From Teichococcus oryzae (lineage in GTDB: Bacteria > Pseudomonadota > Alphaproteobacteria > Acetobacterales > Acetobacteraceae): a DNA stretch of 64,000 bases. This document shows positions 51,433 to 59,688 of this stretch, piece by piece; positions within the stretch are counted from its first letter, which is position 1; each line of letters begins with the position of its first letter. The stretch is from assembly GCF_008386565.1 (NCBI RefSeq), contig NZ_VUKA01000014.1:1-64000 (forward strand). The letters run 5' to 3'. Position numbers and translations under genes: made by a program. The notes under the pieces were generated by a model. It did not search any database. It was not told the origin of the DNA and saw only the letters and a list, made by a program, of their open reading frames with translations.

Positions 51433-52083
51433 CTACACCACCGGGCCGGCGCGGGCGATGTCGGTGAAGATGTCGCGAACCGCGTCGGTCAGGCCGCGGT
51501 TCAGCGGCTCGCTATTGGCCACGGCGTCGATCCGGTCCTGGGCCCGTTCCAGCTCGGCGGGCGCCAGCAGCAGCGGCAGCAGCCCGGCGGCGCGTGCCAG
51601 CCCGATCAGCAGCACGTCATGTGGCGCGGGCGGCGTGTCCTCGAAGATCACCGCCATGATGCGCGCCTTGACCTCCCGCTCCTCCTTGTCGGAGATCAGG
51701 GGATAGCGGCGCTCGGCGAAGAACCACAGGAAGCGGCCTTCCTCCAGCTTCAGGATGCCGCGCTCCACCAGCTTGTCGAAGTAGTGGTCGCGCAGGCGGT
51801 CCGCCTCGCCGGCCAGGTTCTCGATCCACCAGCGCGTGCCCTGCGCCTCCGTCGCGGCGCCGAGGCGGGCCAGCACGTCATCCATGGCCGCATCGCCGGT
51901 GGGGGCGGGGTTCAGCACCGTGATGCCCGCGGCCCCGCGCTCGATGCGGCCCTGCAGCCGCAGCTCGGCCAGGATGGCGGCGACGAGGGCGTAGTCGCCC
52001 GAGGGCGCGGCGCGGTCGATGAGCTGCCCCGTCTCATCGTCAAGCATCAGGAGCAGCAGCTCCTCGGGAAGGGTCAACGGCAT
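51433..52083 (-). CDS. GPP34/GOLPH3 family protein
   Basis: A 216-residue protein of the GPP34 family, named after the eukaryotic Golgi phosphoprotein GOLPH3/Vps74. It has the start LTLPEELLLLMLDDETGQLI, ALVAAILAELRLQGRIE, the KLVERGILKLEEGRFLWFF block and RYPLISDKEEREVKARI. The eukaryotic proteins bind phosphatidylinositol 4-phosphate. In bacteria the function is unknown, and lipid binding is only an inference. There is no membrane segment. It appears to be a single-gene unit between the SDR and cobW genes. Confidence 0.85.
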   Translation of the reverse strand: MPLTLPEELLLLMLDDETGQLIDRAAPSGDYALVAAILAELRLQGRIERGAAGITVLNPAPTGDAAMDDVLARLGAATEAQGTRWWIENLAGEADRLRDHYFDKLVERGILKLEEGRFLWFFAERRYPLISDKEEREVKARIMAVIFEDTPPAPHDVLLIGLARAAGLLPLLLAPAELERAQDRIDAVANSEPLNRGLTDAVRDIFTDIARAGPVV

Positions 52084-52179
52084 GGGGGCAGGTCCTTGTG
52101 CGCTCCGCTCACAGGGAACGCGGCATGATGCGCCGCGTCAATCGCCCTGCATCGCTGATCGCCGGGGCGTGAAGCCCGG

Positions 52180-53226
52180 TCAGGAGCGTGCGGCGGCGCA
52201 GAAGGCGGCGATGCCGTCCTCGATCACCGCGCGGGGCAGGTCGCGCGAGATGAACACCAGGGTGGAGCGCCGCGGCATCCCCGCCGGCCAGGCCGGCAGC
52301 AGGGTGGGGGCGTGCCAGACGCTTTGCACGCCATGAATGGCCACCGGCCGGTCCTGTCCCTCCAGGTCAAGGATGCCCTTGACCCGCAGCACCGCGTCGC
52401 CGCGCGTGGCCGTCAGCATTTCCAGCCAGGTGGCCAGGCCTTCCCAGGGCAGGGGAGCATCGAAGCTCAGCGCGAAGGCGTGGATGCGGGCGTCATGCCG
52501 GTTCGGGTCGTGGCCGTGATGATGGTGGGCGCCATGGTGATGGTGGTGGGCACCGCCGCCTTCCGGCGTTCCGGCGGCCGCCATCCAGTCGCGCAGCACC
52601 GCTTCCCGCTGGGGGGCCGCGGCGGGGTCGAGGCCGGTGATGGCGATGGGCGATGCATCGATCAGGCGCGGCGTCACGACCGGGTTGACCGCCCGCAGAC
52701 GCGCCAGCAGCAGCGCCATCCCTTCCGGCGCGGCCAGATCCGCCTTGCTGACCAGAAGCCGGTCGGCCACGGCGGCCTGCCGCACCGCTTCGGACTGTCG
52801 CTCCAGCGTGGCGAGGCCGTTCACCGCGTCCACCACCGTCACCACGCCGTCCAGCACGAAGTTCCGGGCAGTGGCGGCATCGGCCATCAGCGTTTGCAGG
52901 ATCGGCAGGGGGTCGGCCAAGCCGGTGGTTTCGATCACCACGCGCCGCAGCGCCTGCCCGTCCCGGACGCGGCGGGCGATGCCCTCCAGCGCCTGCGCCA
53001 GATCGCCCCGGATGGTGCAGCACAGGCAGCCGGCCTGCAGCAGAACCGCCTCCTCCTCCAGCGCTTCCACCAGGAGATGGTCGAGGCCGATCTCGCCGAA
53101 CTCGTTCACCAGCACGGCGGTGCCCTGCATGTCCTCCTGCCGCAGCAGGCGGTTCAGCAGGGTGGTCTTGCCGGCCCCCAGGAAGCCGGTCAGCAGCGTG
53201 ACCGGAAGCCGTGCCTCAGCCTGCAT
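52180..53226 (-). CDS. CobW/COG0523 family GTPase, zinc chaperone type
   Basis: A 348-residue G3E GTPase. It has Walker A GFLGAGKTT, the metal-binding CxCC motif at Cys67, Cys69 and Cys70 (GCLCCTIRG), VVIETTGLADP, and SKAD for guanine recognition. A histidine-rich loop (HHHHHGAHHHHGH) in the middle suggests zinc storage or transfer. The C-terminal CobW domain ends LVFISRDLPRAVIEDGI. It follows hisI with an 11-bp overlap and is divergent from zur, so it is probably a zinc metallochaperone of the ZNG1/ZigA type rather than a cobalamin enzyme. ATG 53226 is preferred over 53247. Confidence 0.87.
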   Translation of the reverse strand: MQAEARLPVTLLTGFLGAGKTTLLNRLLRQEDMQGTAVLVNEFGEIGLDHLLVEALEEEAVLLQAGCLCCTIRGDLAQALEGIARRVRDGQALRRVVIETTGLADPLPILQTLMADAATARNFVLDGVVTVVDAVNGLATLERQSEAVRQAAVADRLLVSKADLAAPEGMALLLARLRAVNPVVTPRLIDASPIAITGLDPAAAPQREAVLRDWMAAAGTPEGGGAHHHHHGAHHHHGHDPNRHDARIHAFALSFDAPLPWEGLATWLEMLTATRGDAVLRVKGILDLEGQDRPVAIHGVQSVWHAPTLLPAWPAGMPRRSTLVFISRDLPRAVIEDGIAAFCAAARS

Positions 53227-53638
53227 AAAGCACCTTGGGGTCCACATCGGGGGCGGTGATGGCGGTCATCTCGTCGTCGCGCAGCGCCTGGAAGAAGCAG
53301 GAGCGGCGGCCGGTGTGGCAGGCAACCCCCTTCTGCTCCACCAGCGCCAGCAGGGTGTCGCCATCGCAATCGAGCCGCAGATCGGTCCAGTGCTGCACCT
53401 GGCCGGAGCTTTCGCCCTTGCGCCACAACGCCTTGCGGGAGCGCGAGAAATACACGACGCGGCCCGTGGCCAGGGTTTCCTCCAGCGCCTCGGCGTTCAT
53501 CCAGGCCATCATCAGCACCTCCCCGCCCTGGCCGCCTTCCGCGGGGGCAGCCTGGGCGATGACGGGAAGCAGCCCGTGTTCATTGAACCGCACGGCGGCC
53601 AGGAAACGGGCGCGGGCGGCGGGATCGGTGACCGGCAT
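53216..53638 (-). CDS. hisI: Phosphoribosyl-AMP cyclohydrolase
   Basis: A 140-residue enzyme for the third step of histidine synthesis, opening the adenine ring of PR-AMP. It has LMMAWMNAEALEETLATGRV, YFSRSRKALWRKGESSGQVQ and the metal site DCDGD. Zinc ligands Cys91, Cys107 and Cys114 are all present with the usual spacing. It is not beside other his genes but in an operon with a zinc chaperone and divergent from zur. GAGGAG lies upstream of ATG 53638. It may be the only hisI or a zinc-regulated second copy; the window cannot tell. Confidence 0.9.
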   Translation of the reverse strand: MPVTDPAARARFLAAVRFNEHGLLPVIAQAAPAEGGQGGEVLMMAWMNAEALEETLATGRVVYFSRSRKALWRKGESSGQVQHWTDLRLDCDGDTLLALVEQKGVACHTGRRSCFFQALRDDEMTAITAPDVDPKVLYAG

Positions 53639-53664
53639 GGGGCGGCTCCTCAAGGCGGGGTTCT

Positions 53665-53677
53665 GTTACTATATAAC
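53665..53677. promoter_or_regulatory. Palindrome between hisI and zur, candidate Zur box
   Basis: GTTACTATATAAC has GTTA and TAAC arms around five bases, in an AT-rich patch in the 66-bp gap between the divergent hisI-cobW and zur genes. It resembles the GTTA-TAAC core of proteobacterial Zur sites. Binding is inferred from shape and context. Confidence 0.5.
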
Positions 53678-53704
53678 TTCCTGGGATCGGCAAGGAGAGA
53701 AGGC

Positions 53705-54187
53705 ATGGCGGCAGGGCAGGGCAGCGCGGCGGTGATGGAGCGGCGCCTTTCCGCCGCCGAGGCGCAATGCGCCCGCGCCGGCGTGCAGCTGACCGAGCTG
53801 CGCCGCCAGGTGCTGGCCCTGGTGCTGGAGGCGGAGCAGCCGCTCGGCGCCTATGCGCTGCTGGACCGGCTGAAGACCCAGCGGCCGGGCGCGGCGCCGC
53901 CCACGGTCTATCGTGCCCTCGACTTCCTGCTGGAGCAGGGGCTGATCCACAAGGTGGAGCGGCTGAATGCCTTTGTCGGCTGTGCCGGCGCCGGGCATGA
54001 CCACCATGCCGGCCATCAGCATGCGCATCAATTCCTGATCTGCCGGCAATGTGGGCAGACGATCGAGATCAGCGACCCGATGGTGGCCCGCGCCCTGGCC
54101 GAGGCCGCATCCCGCGTCGGCTTCCAGGCCGGCCACGCGGTGGTGGAGGTGGAGGGCCGCTGCGCCACCTGCGCCGCAGTGGCATGA
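53705..54187 (+). CDS. zur: Fur family zinc uptake regulator Zur
   Basis: A 160-residue Fur-family repressor. The winged helix spans about residues 15-90, with GVQLTELRRQVLALVLEAEQ, LGAYALLDRLKTQRPGAAPP and TVYRALDFLLEQGLIHKVE. The structural zinc site is Cys113, Cys116, Cys153 and Cys156; a histidine-rich stretch (GHDHHAGHQHAHQF) supplies the sensing site. LNAFVGC instead of the Fur/PerR pattern favours Zur. AAGGAG precedes ATG 53705 well. The divergent hisI-cobW pair is a likely target. Confidence 0.87.
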   Translation: MAAGQGSAAVMERRLSAAEAQCARAGVQLTELRRQVLALVLEAEQPLGAYALLDRLKTQRPGAAPPTVYRALDFLLEQGLIHKVERLNAFVGCAGAGHDHHAGHQHAHQFLICRQCGQTIEISDPMVARALAEAASRVGFQAGHAVVEVEGRCATCAAVA

Positions 54188-54247
54188 GGCTGCGACGATG
54201 CGCCGCCTTTCACGCCGCCCTGCCGCCGGCTGATCCGGACCAGATGC

Positions 54248-54351
54248 TAGAGCACATCCCGATCGGGCGGGATCGCCTGATCGGGTGAAGATGCTCGACA
54301 GAACAAAGAACTGGAGCATTTGAAGTGAGCCGGCGCGAACGAAAAATGTTC
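54248..54351. repeat. REP-like double hairpin between zur and the kinase gene
   Basis: Two imperfect palindromes fill this gap. The first (54250-54296) has arms beginning GAGCA and ending TGCTC, around CCGATCGGGCG and CGCCTGATCGGG. The second pairs GAGCATTT (54314-54321) with AAATGTTC (54344-54351), which reaches the kinase stop codon. The form resembles dispersed intergenic repeats common in alphaproteobacteria that start with TAGAGCA. Between convergent genes it may also act as a bidirectional terminator. No other copy was noticed in the window. Confidence 0.5.
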
Positions 54352-57326
54352 TAGAACCCTTCCGCCAGCATCCGGCGGACCCGGCTGGCCAGTTCCTCCA
54401 TGCTGAAGGGCTTGGTCAGCACGGCCATGCCGGGCGCCAATGCATCGCCCCGCAGCGCGGCTTCCTCGGTATAGCCGGTGATGAACAGCACCTTGATCGA
54501 AGGGCGGGCAGCGCGGGCGGCATCGGCGAGCTGGCGGCCGTTCAGGCTGCCGGGCAGGCCGACATCGGTGAGCAGCAGGTCGATCCGACGCGGCGATTGC
54601 AGCAGGGCCAGGGCGGCGGTGGCGTCGGCGCTCTCCAGCACCGCGAGGCCCATCCCGCGCACCACCTCACGCACCAGCATGCGGATGGTCGGCTCGTCTT
54701 CCACGATCAGGACGCTGCCATCGGCGGCTTCCGCCGGGTCTGGCTCCCCAGCCGGCATCTCCTCCTCGGGCGCATCCTCGGCGCCGAGGTGCCGCGGCAG
54801 GTAAAGGCTGACCGTAGTGCCCTGTCCCGGCTGGCTGTTGATCACGGCGCGCCCGCCGCTCTGGCGGGCAAAGCCATACACCATGGACAGGCCGAGCCCT
54901 GTGCCTTTGCCGATCGGCTTGGTGGTGAAGAATGGATCGAAGGCGCGGGCGCTCACCTCGCGCGGCATGCCTTCGCCGGTATCGGCGACCTCCAGCATGA
55001 CATAGCAGCCGGGAGCCAGGTCAAGAAGGCGGGCGGCGCGCCCATCCAGCCTGCGGTTGGCGGTGGCGATCACCAGCCGGCCTCCCGCCGGCATGGCGTC
55101 CCTGGCGTTGATGCACAGGTTGAGAAGGGCGCTTTCCAGCTGGTTCGGGTCGCAAAGCGTGGTCCAGCTTTCCGCTTCATGCCTGAGCTGCAGCTCGATG
55201 GCGGGACCGACCGTGCGGCGCACCAGCTCCTCCATGCCGGCGGCCAGCGCATCGGGCCGGGTCGGACGCGGATCGAGCGTCTGCCGCCGGGAAAAGGCGA
55301 GCAGCCTGTGCGTCAGCGCCGCCGCCCGCTCGGCCGAGCCACGGGCGGCCATCAGGTAGCGATCCAGCTCCATACTCCGGCCATCCGTGCCCAGCCGCGC
55401 TTCCAGCAGGTCGAGGCTGCCGATCACGCCGGTCAGCAGGTTGTTGAAGTCATGCGCCAGCCCGCCAGTGAGCTGGCCCACCGCCTCCATCTTCTGGCTT
55501 TGCCGCAGCTGCTCCTCCAGCTGCATCCGGGCTTCCTCGCGTTCGCGCTCGGCGGTGATGTCGCGCGCGGTGGCGTAGATGCGGTTCCCCGCCACGGCGG
55601 CGTTCCAGGACAGCCAGCGATGGCCGCCATCCCGGTGGCACATCCGGTTGATGCGGTTGAATTGCGGCCGCCCCTGCCGCAGCGCCTCCAGCGTCGCGAG
55701 GCCGGCGGAACGGTCTTCCGGATGGGTGAGGTCAAGGACGTCGCGGTTGCGCAGCGCGCCTTCCTCCCAGCCCAGCACGGCGGTCCAGGCGGGATTCACG
55801 GAGGTGAGCCGGCCTTCCAGCGTGATCACGCACAGCATGTCGGTGGAACTGTTCCAGACCTGATCGCGCTCCTGGGTGCGCTCGGCGATAAGCTTTTCCA
55901 GCTCGGCATTGAGGCGGCGCACGGTGGCCTGCGCCTCCAGCTCGTCATGCACGTCCACGGAGCTGCCAAACCAGCGCCGCAGCCTGCCCGTCATCGGGTC
56001 GTGATAGGGAAGGCCGATGGTCAGCAGCCAGCGGTAACTTCCGTCCCGGCGAAGCTGGCGGTGGCTGATGCGGTATTCGCCGCCCTCATCCCGCGCCCTT
56101 GTCCAGGCGGCCAGTGTGGCGGCGCGGTCCTCGGGATGCAGCATGTCCAGCCAGCGCTGCTCGTCCAGGGCCTGGTCCACCGGGATGCCGGTGAACTCGG
56201 TCCAGCGCCGGTTCAGGAAATCGACCCGGCCCTCGGCATCGGACTGCCAGATGATGCCGGGCACGGCATCGGCCATCAATCGCAGCCGGGCATCCGCTTC
56301 CAGCGCGGCATGGCGGGCGCGTTCCTCGTCAAGGCCGCCAAGCCCGGTGCCGATGATGCTGGCCAGGATCTGCGCCAGCGCCATGTCCCGCTCGGAAAAG
56401 GCATTCGGCGCCGCGGAAACGAGCCGCAGCACGCCCACGAAGCTGCCGCGCTTCGGAATCGGCACGGCGATGCCGGAATGGATGCCCGCCGCGACGTTGG
56501 AGGCGGTGCCCGTCCGCGGATCGGATTGCGCCTCGCCCGTCCGCAGGGCGATGCCTTCCCGCAGGCACAGGCCGGACAGGCTGCCCCGCAGCGGCGTCCG
56601 GATGTCGGGCGGCATGGTGCCGGCCACCGCGCGGGACACCAGAACATCGTCCTCCGGCACGGCGACGCAGGCGCCTTGCGCGGCCCGCACCACATGCAGG
56701 GAAATGTCGGCGACGGCCTGCCAGATCTCGGCCTCGGTGTGCAGTCCCTGGGCGAAGCGTCGCTGCGCGGCGAGCAGGGCTTCCTGTTCCGCCCAGGCGT
56801 TCCGACCGCCTTCGGGCAGAAGCGGTACGGGCCGGTCCAGCCGTTCCGCTTCGCGCCAGCCCAGCAGGATGTTCGGGCGTGGGGCGGCCGCCGCCTGCGC
56901 TGCCGCTTCGGCGCGGTGCAGCGCAACCTCGGCGGCGACCCGCCCGGCGATGCTGCGCAGCGCCCTGGCCTGGGCGGCGCCCAGCGCATCGCCACGCGGA
57001 CGCGGTTGATGCACGCACAGGGCCCCGATAATCGTGCCGCGAAGGATCACCGGCTCCCCCGCGAAAAAGCCGCCAGGGGTGCCGTCCGGTTCCGTTCCGA
57101 GCAGTTCCAGCCGCTTGCCGCTGGCCGCGATGTCGGCGCAAAGCCGGCCCGCATGGCCTGATCCGGCTGCCACGCCATGGCCGGCCACCTGGCGGAGCTT
57201 TCCTTCCCCGAACAGGAAGATCGCGGCCGCATCGGTGCCGCACAGCATTGCCGCCAATGCCGCAAGCTCCCCGAAGGCGGCGCCACTGCCAGCGCCCGCC
57301 CTGCCCAATGGCACGCTGCTGACCAT
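54351..57326 (-). CDS. Soluble hybrid histidine kinase (GAF-GAF-PAS-PAS-HisKA-HATPase-REC)
   Basis: A 991-residue cytosolic sensor kinase. Two GAF-type domains span about 15-140 and 185-335; two PAS domains follow at about 345-465 and 485-600 ([20 protein letters not shown] and [14 protein letters not shown]). The HisKA box has His625 in [11 protein letters not shown], the ATPase has the [20 protein letters not shown] region, and the C-terminal receiver has Asp921 in [10 protein letters not shown]. There are no membrane segments, so it senses internal signals, perhaps light, redox or small ligands. The receiver may phosphorelay to the single-domain regulator at 45986. It is a single-gene unit. 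Confidence 0.88.
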   Translation of the reverse strand: MVSSVPLGRAGAGSGAAFGELAALAAMLCGTDAAAIFLFGEGKLRQVAGHGVAAGSGHAGRLCADIAASGKRLELLGTEPDGTPGGFFAGEPVILRGTIIGALCVHQPRPRGDALGAAQARALRSIAGRVAAEVALHRAEAAAQAAAAPRPNILLGWREAERLDRPVPLLPEGGRNAWAEQEALLAAQRRFAQGLHTEAEIWQAVADISLHVVRAAQGACVAVPEDDVLVSRAVAGTMPPDIRTPLRGSLSGLCLREGIALRTGEAQSDPRTGTASNVAAGIHSGIAVPIPKRGSFVGVLRLVSAAPNAFSERDMALAQILASIIGTGLGGLDEERARHAALEADARLRLMADAVPGIIWQSDAEGRVDFLNRRWTEFTGIPVDQALDEQRWLDMLHPEDRAATLAAWTRARDEGGEYRISHRQLRRDGSYRWLLTIGLPYHDPMTGRLRRWFGSSVDVHDELEAQATVRRLNAELEKLIAERTQERDQVWNSSTDMLCVITLEGRLTSVNPAWTAVLGWEEGALRNRDVLDLTHPEDRSAGLATLEALRQGRPQFNRINRMCHRDGGHRWLSWNAAVAGNRIYATARDITAEREREEARMQLEEQLRQSQKMEAVGQLTGGLAHDFNNLLTGVIGSLDLLEARLGTDGRSMELDRYLMAARGSAERAAALTHRLLAFSRRQTLDPRPTRPDALAAGMEELVRRTVGPAIELQLRHEAESWTTLCDPNQLESALLNLCINARDAMPAGGRLVIATANRRLDGRAARLLDLAPGCYVMLEVADTGEGMPREVSARAFDPFFTTKPIGKGTGLGLSMVYGFARQSGGRAVINSQPGQGTTVSLYLPRHLGAEDAPEEEMPAGEPDPAEAADGSVLIVEDEPTIRMLVREVVRGMGLAVLESADATAALALLQSPRRIDLLLTDVGLPGSLNGRQLADAARAARPSIKVLFITGYTEEAALRGDALAPGMAVLTKPFSMEELASRVRRMLAEGF

Positions 57327-57438
57327 CCGCTTTCGCCCTGCCGTCCCGCTTTTCGGTACCTGGCTCGTTGCCGAGCCTGGAGGCGCCGGTCAGCGGACGA
57401 AAGCTAGCATGTTTCGATCGCGATAGAAAAGCAGCGGT

Positions 57439-59592
57439 TCAGCCGCGGCGGACCCGCCTGCGCTTCAGGGTGAACAGCAACAGCGAACGCCCTGTCACGG
57501 TGTAGCTGTCGCCGATCTTGAAGTCGGGCTCCTCCTCCTCGTCCTCCTCGGGGAGGTTGGTGTCGAGGAGGCGGACCCAGCACTCGCCCCCCGGGCATTC
57601 GGGCAGGGTGAACTCCACCGCCTCGTGATGGGCGTTGAGGATCAGCAGCAGGGTGGCGTCATGGCCGGGACGGCGGATGCCGCTTTCCTGCGCGCGGCCA
57701 TCCAGCATCTTGGCGAAGCACCGCGTGTTGGGATCTTCCCAGTCGGCCGCCTCCATCTCCTCGCCGGACGGCTTGTACCAGGACAGGCCCTTGACCTCGC
57801 TGGCCTCGTGGAACTCGCCGGACAGGAAACGGCCCCGGCGCAGTATGGGGAAGCGGTTGCGCAGTTCCGCCAGGCGCCGGGTGAAGGCCACCAGCCGCTC
57901 GCCCTTGTCCTTCCAGTCCCAATCCAGCCAGGAGATCTCGTTGTCCTGGCAATAGGCGTTGTTGTTGCCCTGCTGGGTGCGGCCGAACTCGTCGCCGGCC
58001 AGCAGCATCGGCGTGCCCTGGCTCAGATACAGCGTGCCGAGCATGTTGCGGATCTGCCGCTCCCGCACCGCGTTGATCTCGGCGTCGTCGGTTGGCCCCT
58101 CGACGCCGTAGTTGAAGGACAGGTTGTGCGAATGGCCGTCGCGATTGTCCTCGCCATTCGCCTCGTTGTGCTTCTCGTTGTAGCTGACGAGATCGTTCAG
58201 GGTGAAGCCGTCATGCGCCGCCAGGAAGTTGATGCTGGCCCAGGGCTTGCGGCCATGGTGGTTGAACAGGTCCGCCGAACCGGACAACCGGTTGCCGAGA
58301 TCGGCCGCCTTGCCTTCCTCGCCCACCCAGAAGCCGCGCACCGTGTCGCGGTACTTGTCATTCCATTCGGCCCAGCCGGGCGCGAAATTGCCAACCTGGT
58401 AGCCGCCGGGGCCGATGTCCCAGGGCTCCGCGATCAGCTTCACATCGGCCAGGACGGGGTCCTGCATGCAGGCCTTCAGGAAGGCGGATTGCTCGTCGAA
58501 GCCATGCGGCTCGCGCGCCAGGATGGTGCCGAGGTCGAAGCGGAAACCATCGACATGCATCTCGTTCACCCAGTAGCGCAGGCTGTCGGTCACCATCTGC
58601 AGCACGCGCGGGTGGGACAGGTTCACCGTGTTCCCGGTGCCCGTGTCGTTGATGTAGTAGCGCTTCTGGTCGGGCAGCAGGCGGTAGTAGCTGGCATTGT
58701 CAATGCCCTTGAAGGACAGCGTCGCGCCGCGCTCATTGCCCTCGGCCGTGTGGTTGTAGACCACGTCCATGATGACCTCTAGCCCGGCATCGTGCAGGCG
58801 GGCCACCATCTCCTTGAACTCGGCGAAGGCGAAATCCTGGTTGCGGGCATAGCGCCGCGCCGGGCTGAAGAAGCCGATGGAATTGTAGCCCCAATAATTC
58901 ACCAGGCCCTTTTCCAGCAGGTAGTCGTCATTGACGAAGAAGTGGATCGGCAGAAGCTCCACCGCCGTCACGCCGAGCGACTTGATGTGCTTGATCACCT
59001 CGTGGTTGGCGAGGCCGGAATAGGTGCCGCGCGCATCCTCCGGCACCAGCGGGTGCCGCTTGGTGACGCCCTTCACATGCGTCTCGTAGACGATGGTGCG
59101 CTCCCACGGGATGCGCGGGCGGCGATCATTGCCCCAGGTGAAGGCAGGATCGACGACGCGGCATTTCGGCATGAAGGCGGCGCTGTCGCGCTCGTCGAAG
59201 GAAAGGTCCTCGTCCTCGTGGCCGATGGTGTAGCCGAACAGCGAGTGGTCCCACTTGAACTCGCCCACATGGCTCAGCGCGTAAGGGTCCAGCACCAGCT
59301 TGTTCGGGTTGAACCGGTGGCCTTCCTCCGGCGCGTAGGGCCCGTGCACGCGGTAGGCATAAACGGTGCCGGGACGCGCATCTGGCAGAAAGCCGTGGAA
59401 CACCTCATTGGTGTATTCCGGCAGTTCGATCCGCTCCAGCTCGGTTTCGCCGGTGTTGTCGAACAGGCACAGCTCGACCTTGGTGGCATTGGCCGAGAAC
59501 AGGGCGAAGTTGACGCCGAGCCCTGTCCAGGTTGCGCCGAGCGGATTGGGCCGGCCTTCAGTGATACGGGACTGGTTGATCGCTGGGGGCAC
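57439..59592 (-). CDS. glgX: Glycogen debranching enzyme
   Basis: A 717-residue GH13 isoamylase-type enzyme that cuts alpha-1,6 branches of glycogen. The N-terminal CBM48-like domain has GRPNPLGATWTGLGVNFALF. The catalytic barrel has EVIMDVVYNHTAEG, DGFRFDLGTILARE with the nucleophile Asp, LIAEPWDIGPGGYQVG with the acid/base Glu and FLAAHDGFTLNDL. The C-terminal DEEEEPDFKIGDSYTV is an unusual acidic insert. GTG 59592 has AAGGA seven bases upstream; TTG 59610 has none. No other glycogen genes are nearby. Confidence 0.92.
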   Translation of the reverse strand: MPPAINQSRITEGRPNPLGATWTGLGVNFALFSANATKVELCLFDNTGETELERIELPEYTNEVFHGFLPDARPGTVYAYRVHGPYAPEEGHRFNPNKLVLDPYALSHVGEFKWDHSLFGYTIGHEDEDLSFDERDSAAFMPKCRVVDPAFTWGNDRRPRIPWERTIVYETHVKGVTKRHPLVPEDARGTYSGLANHEVIKHIKSLGVTAVELLPIHFFVNDDYLLEKGLVNYWGYNSIGFFSPARRYARNQDFAFAEFKEMVARLHDAGLEVIMDVVYNHTAEGNERGATLSFKGIDNASYYRLLPDQKRYYINDTGTGNTVNLSHPRVLQMVTDSLRYWVNEMHVDGFRFDLGTILAREPHGFDEQSAFLKACMQDPVLADVKLIAEPWDIGPGGYQVGNFAPGWAEWNDKYRDTVRGFWVGEEGKAADLGNRLSGSADLFNHHGRKPWASINFLAAHDGFTLNDLVSYNEKHNEANGEDNRDGHSHNLSFNYGVEGPTDDAEINAVRERQIRNMLGTLYLSQGTPMLLAGDEFGRTQQGNNNAYCQDNEISWLDWDWKDKGERLVAFTRRLAELRNRFPILRRGRFLSGEFHEASEVKGLSWYKPSGEEMEAADWEDPNTRCFAKMLDGRAQESGIRRPGHDATLLLILNAHHEAVEFTLPECPGGECWVRLLDTNLPEEDEEEEPDFKIGDSYTVTGRSLLLFTLKRRRVRRG

Positions 59593-59688
59593 GGGACAAT
59601 CCTTGCACAAGGGAGGCGAGGCTAAGACGCGGCAAAGGGATGATGGTTGCCGCCGCCCATCATCCGATTCCGCCGCGCCCGCCTGGCT

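Noticed and set aside
52500..52560. His-rich stretch suggestive of an artificial tag or repeat expansion in the cobW-type gene
   Set aside because: His-rich loops are natural in COG0523 zinc chaperones, and the adjacent zur product also has one; codons are mixed CAC/CAT, not a simple repeat.
54597..57161. An 854-codon plus-strand frame opposite the hybrid kinase
   Set aside because: Antisense shadow of the kinase. All domains and catalytic residues are on the minus strand.
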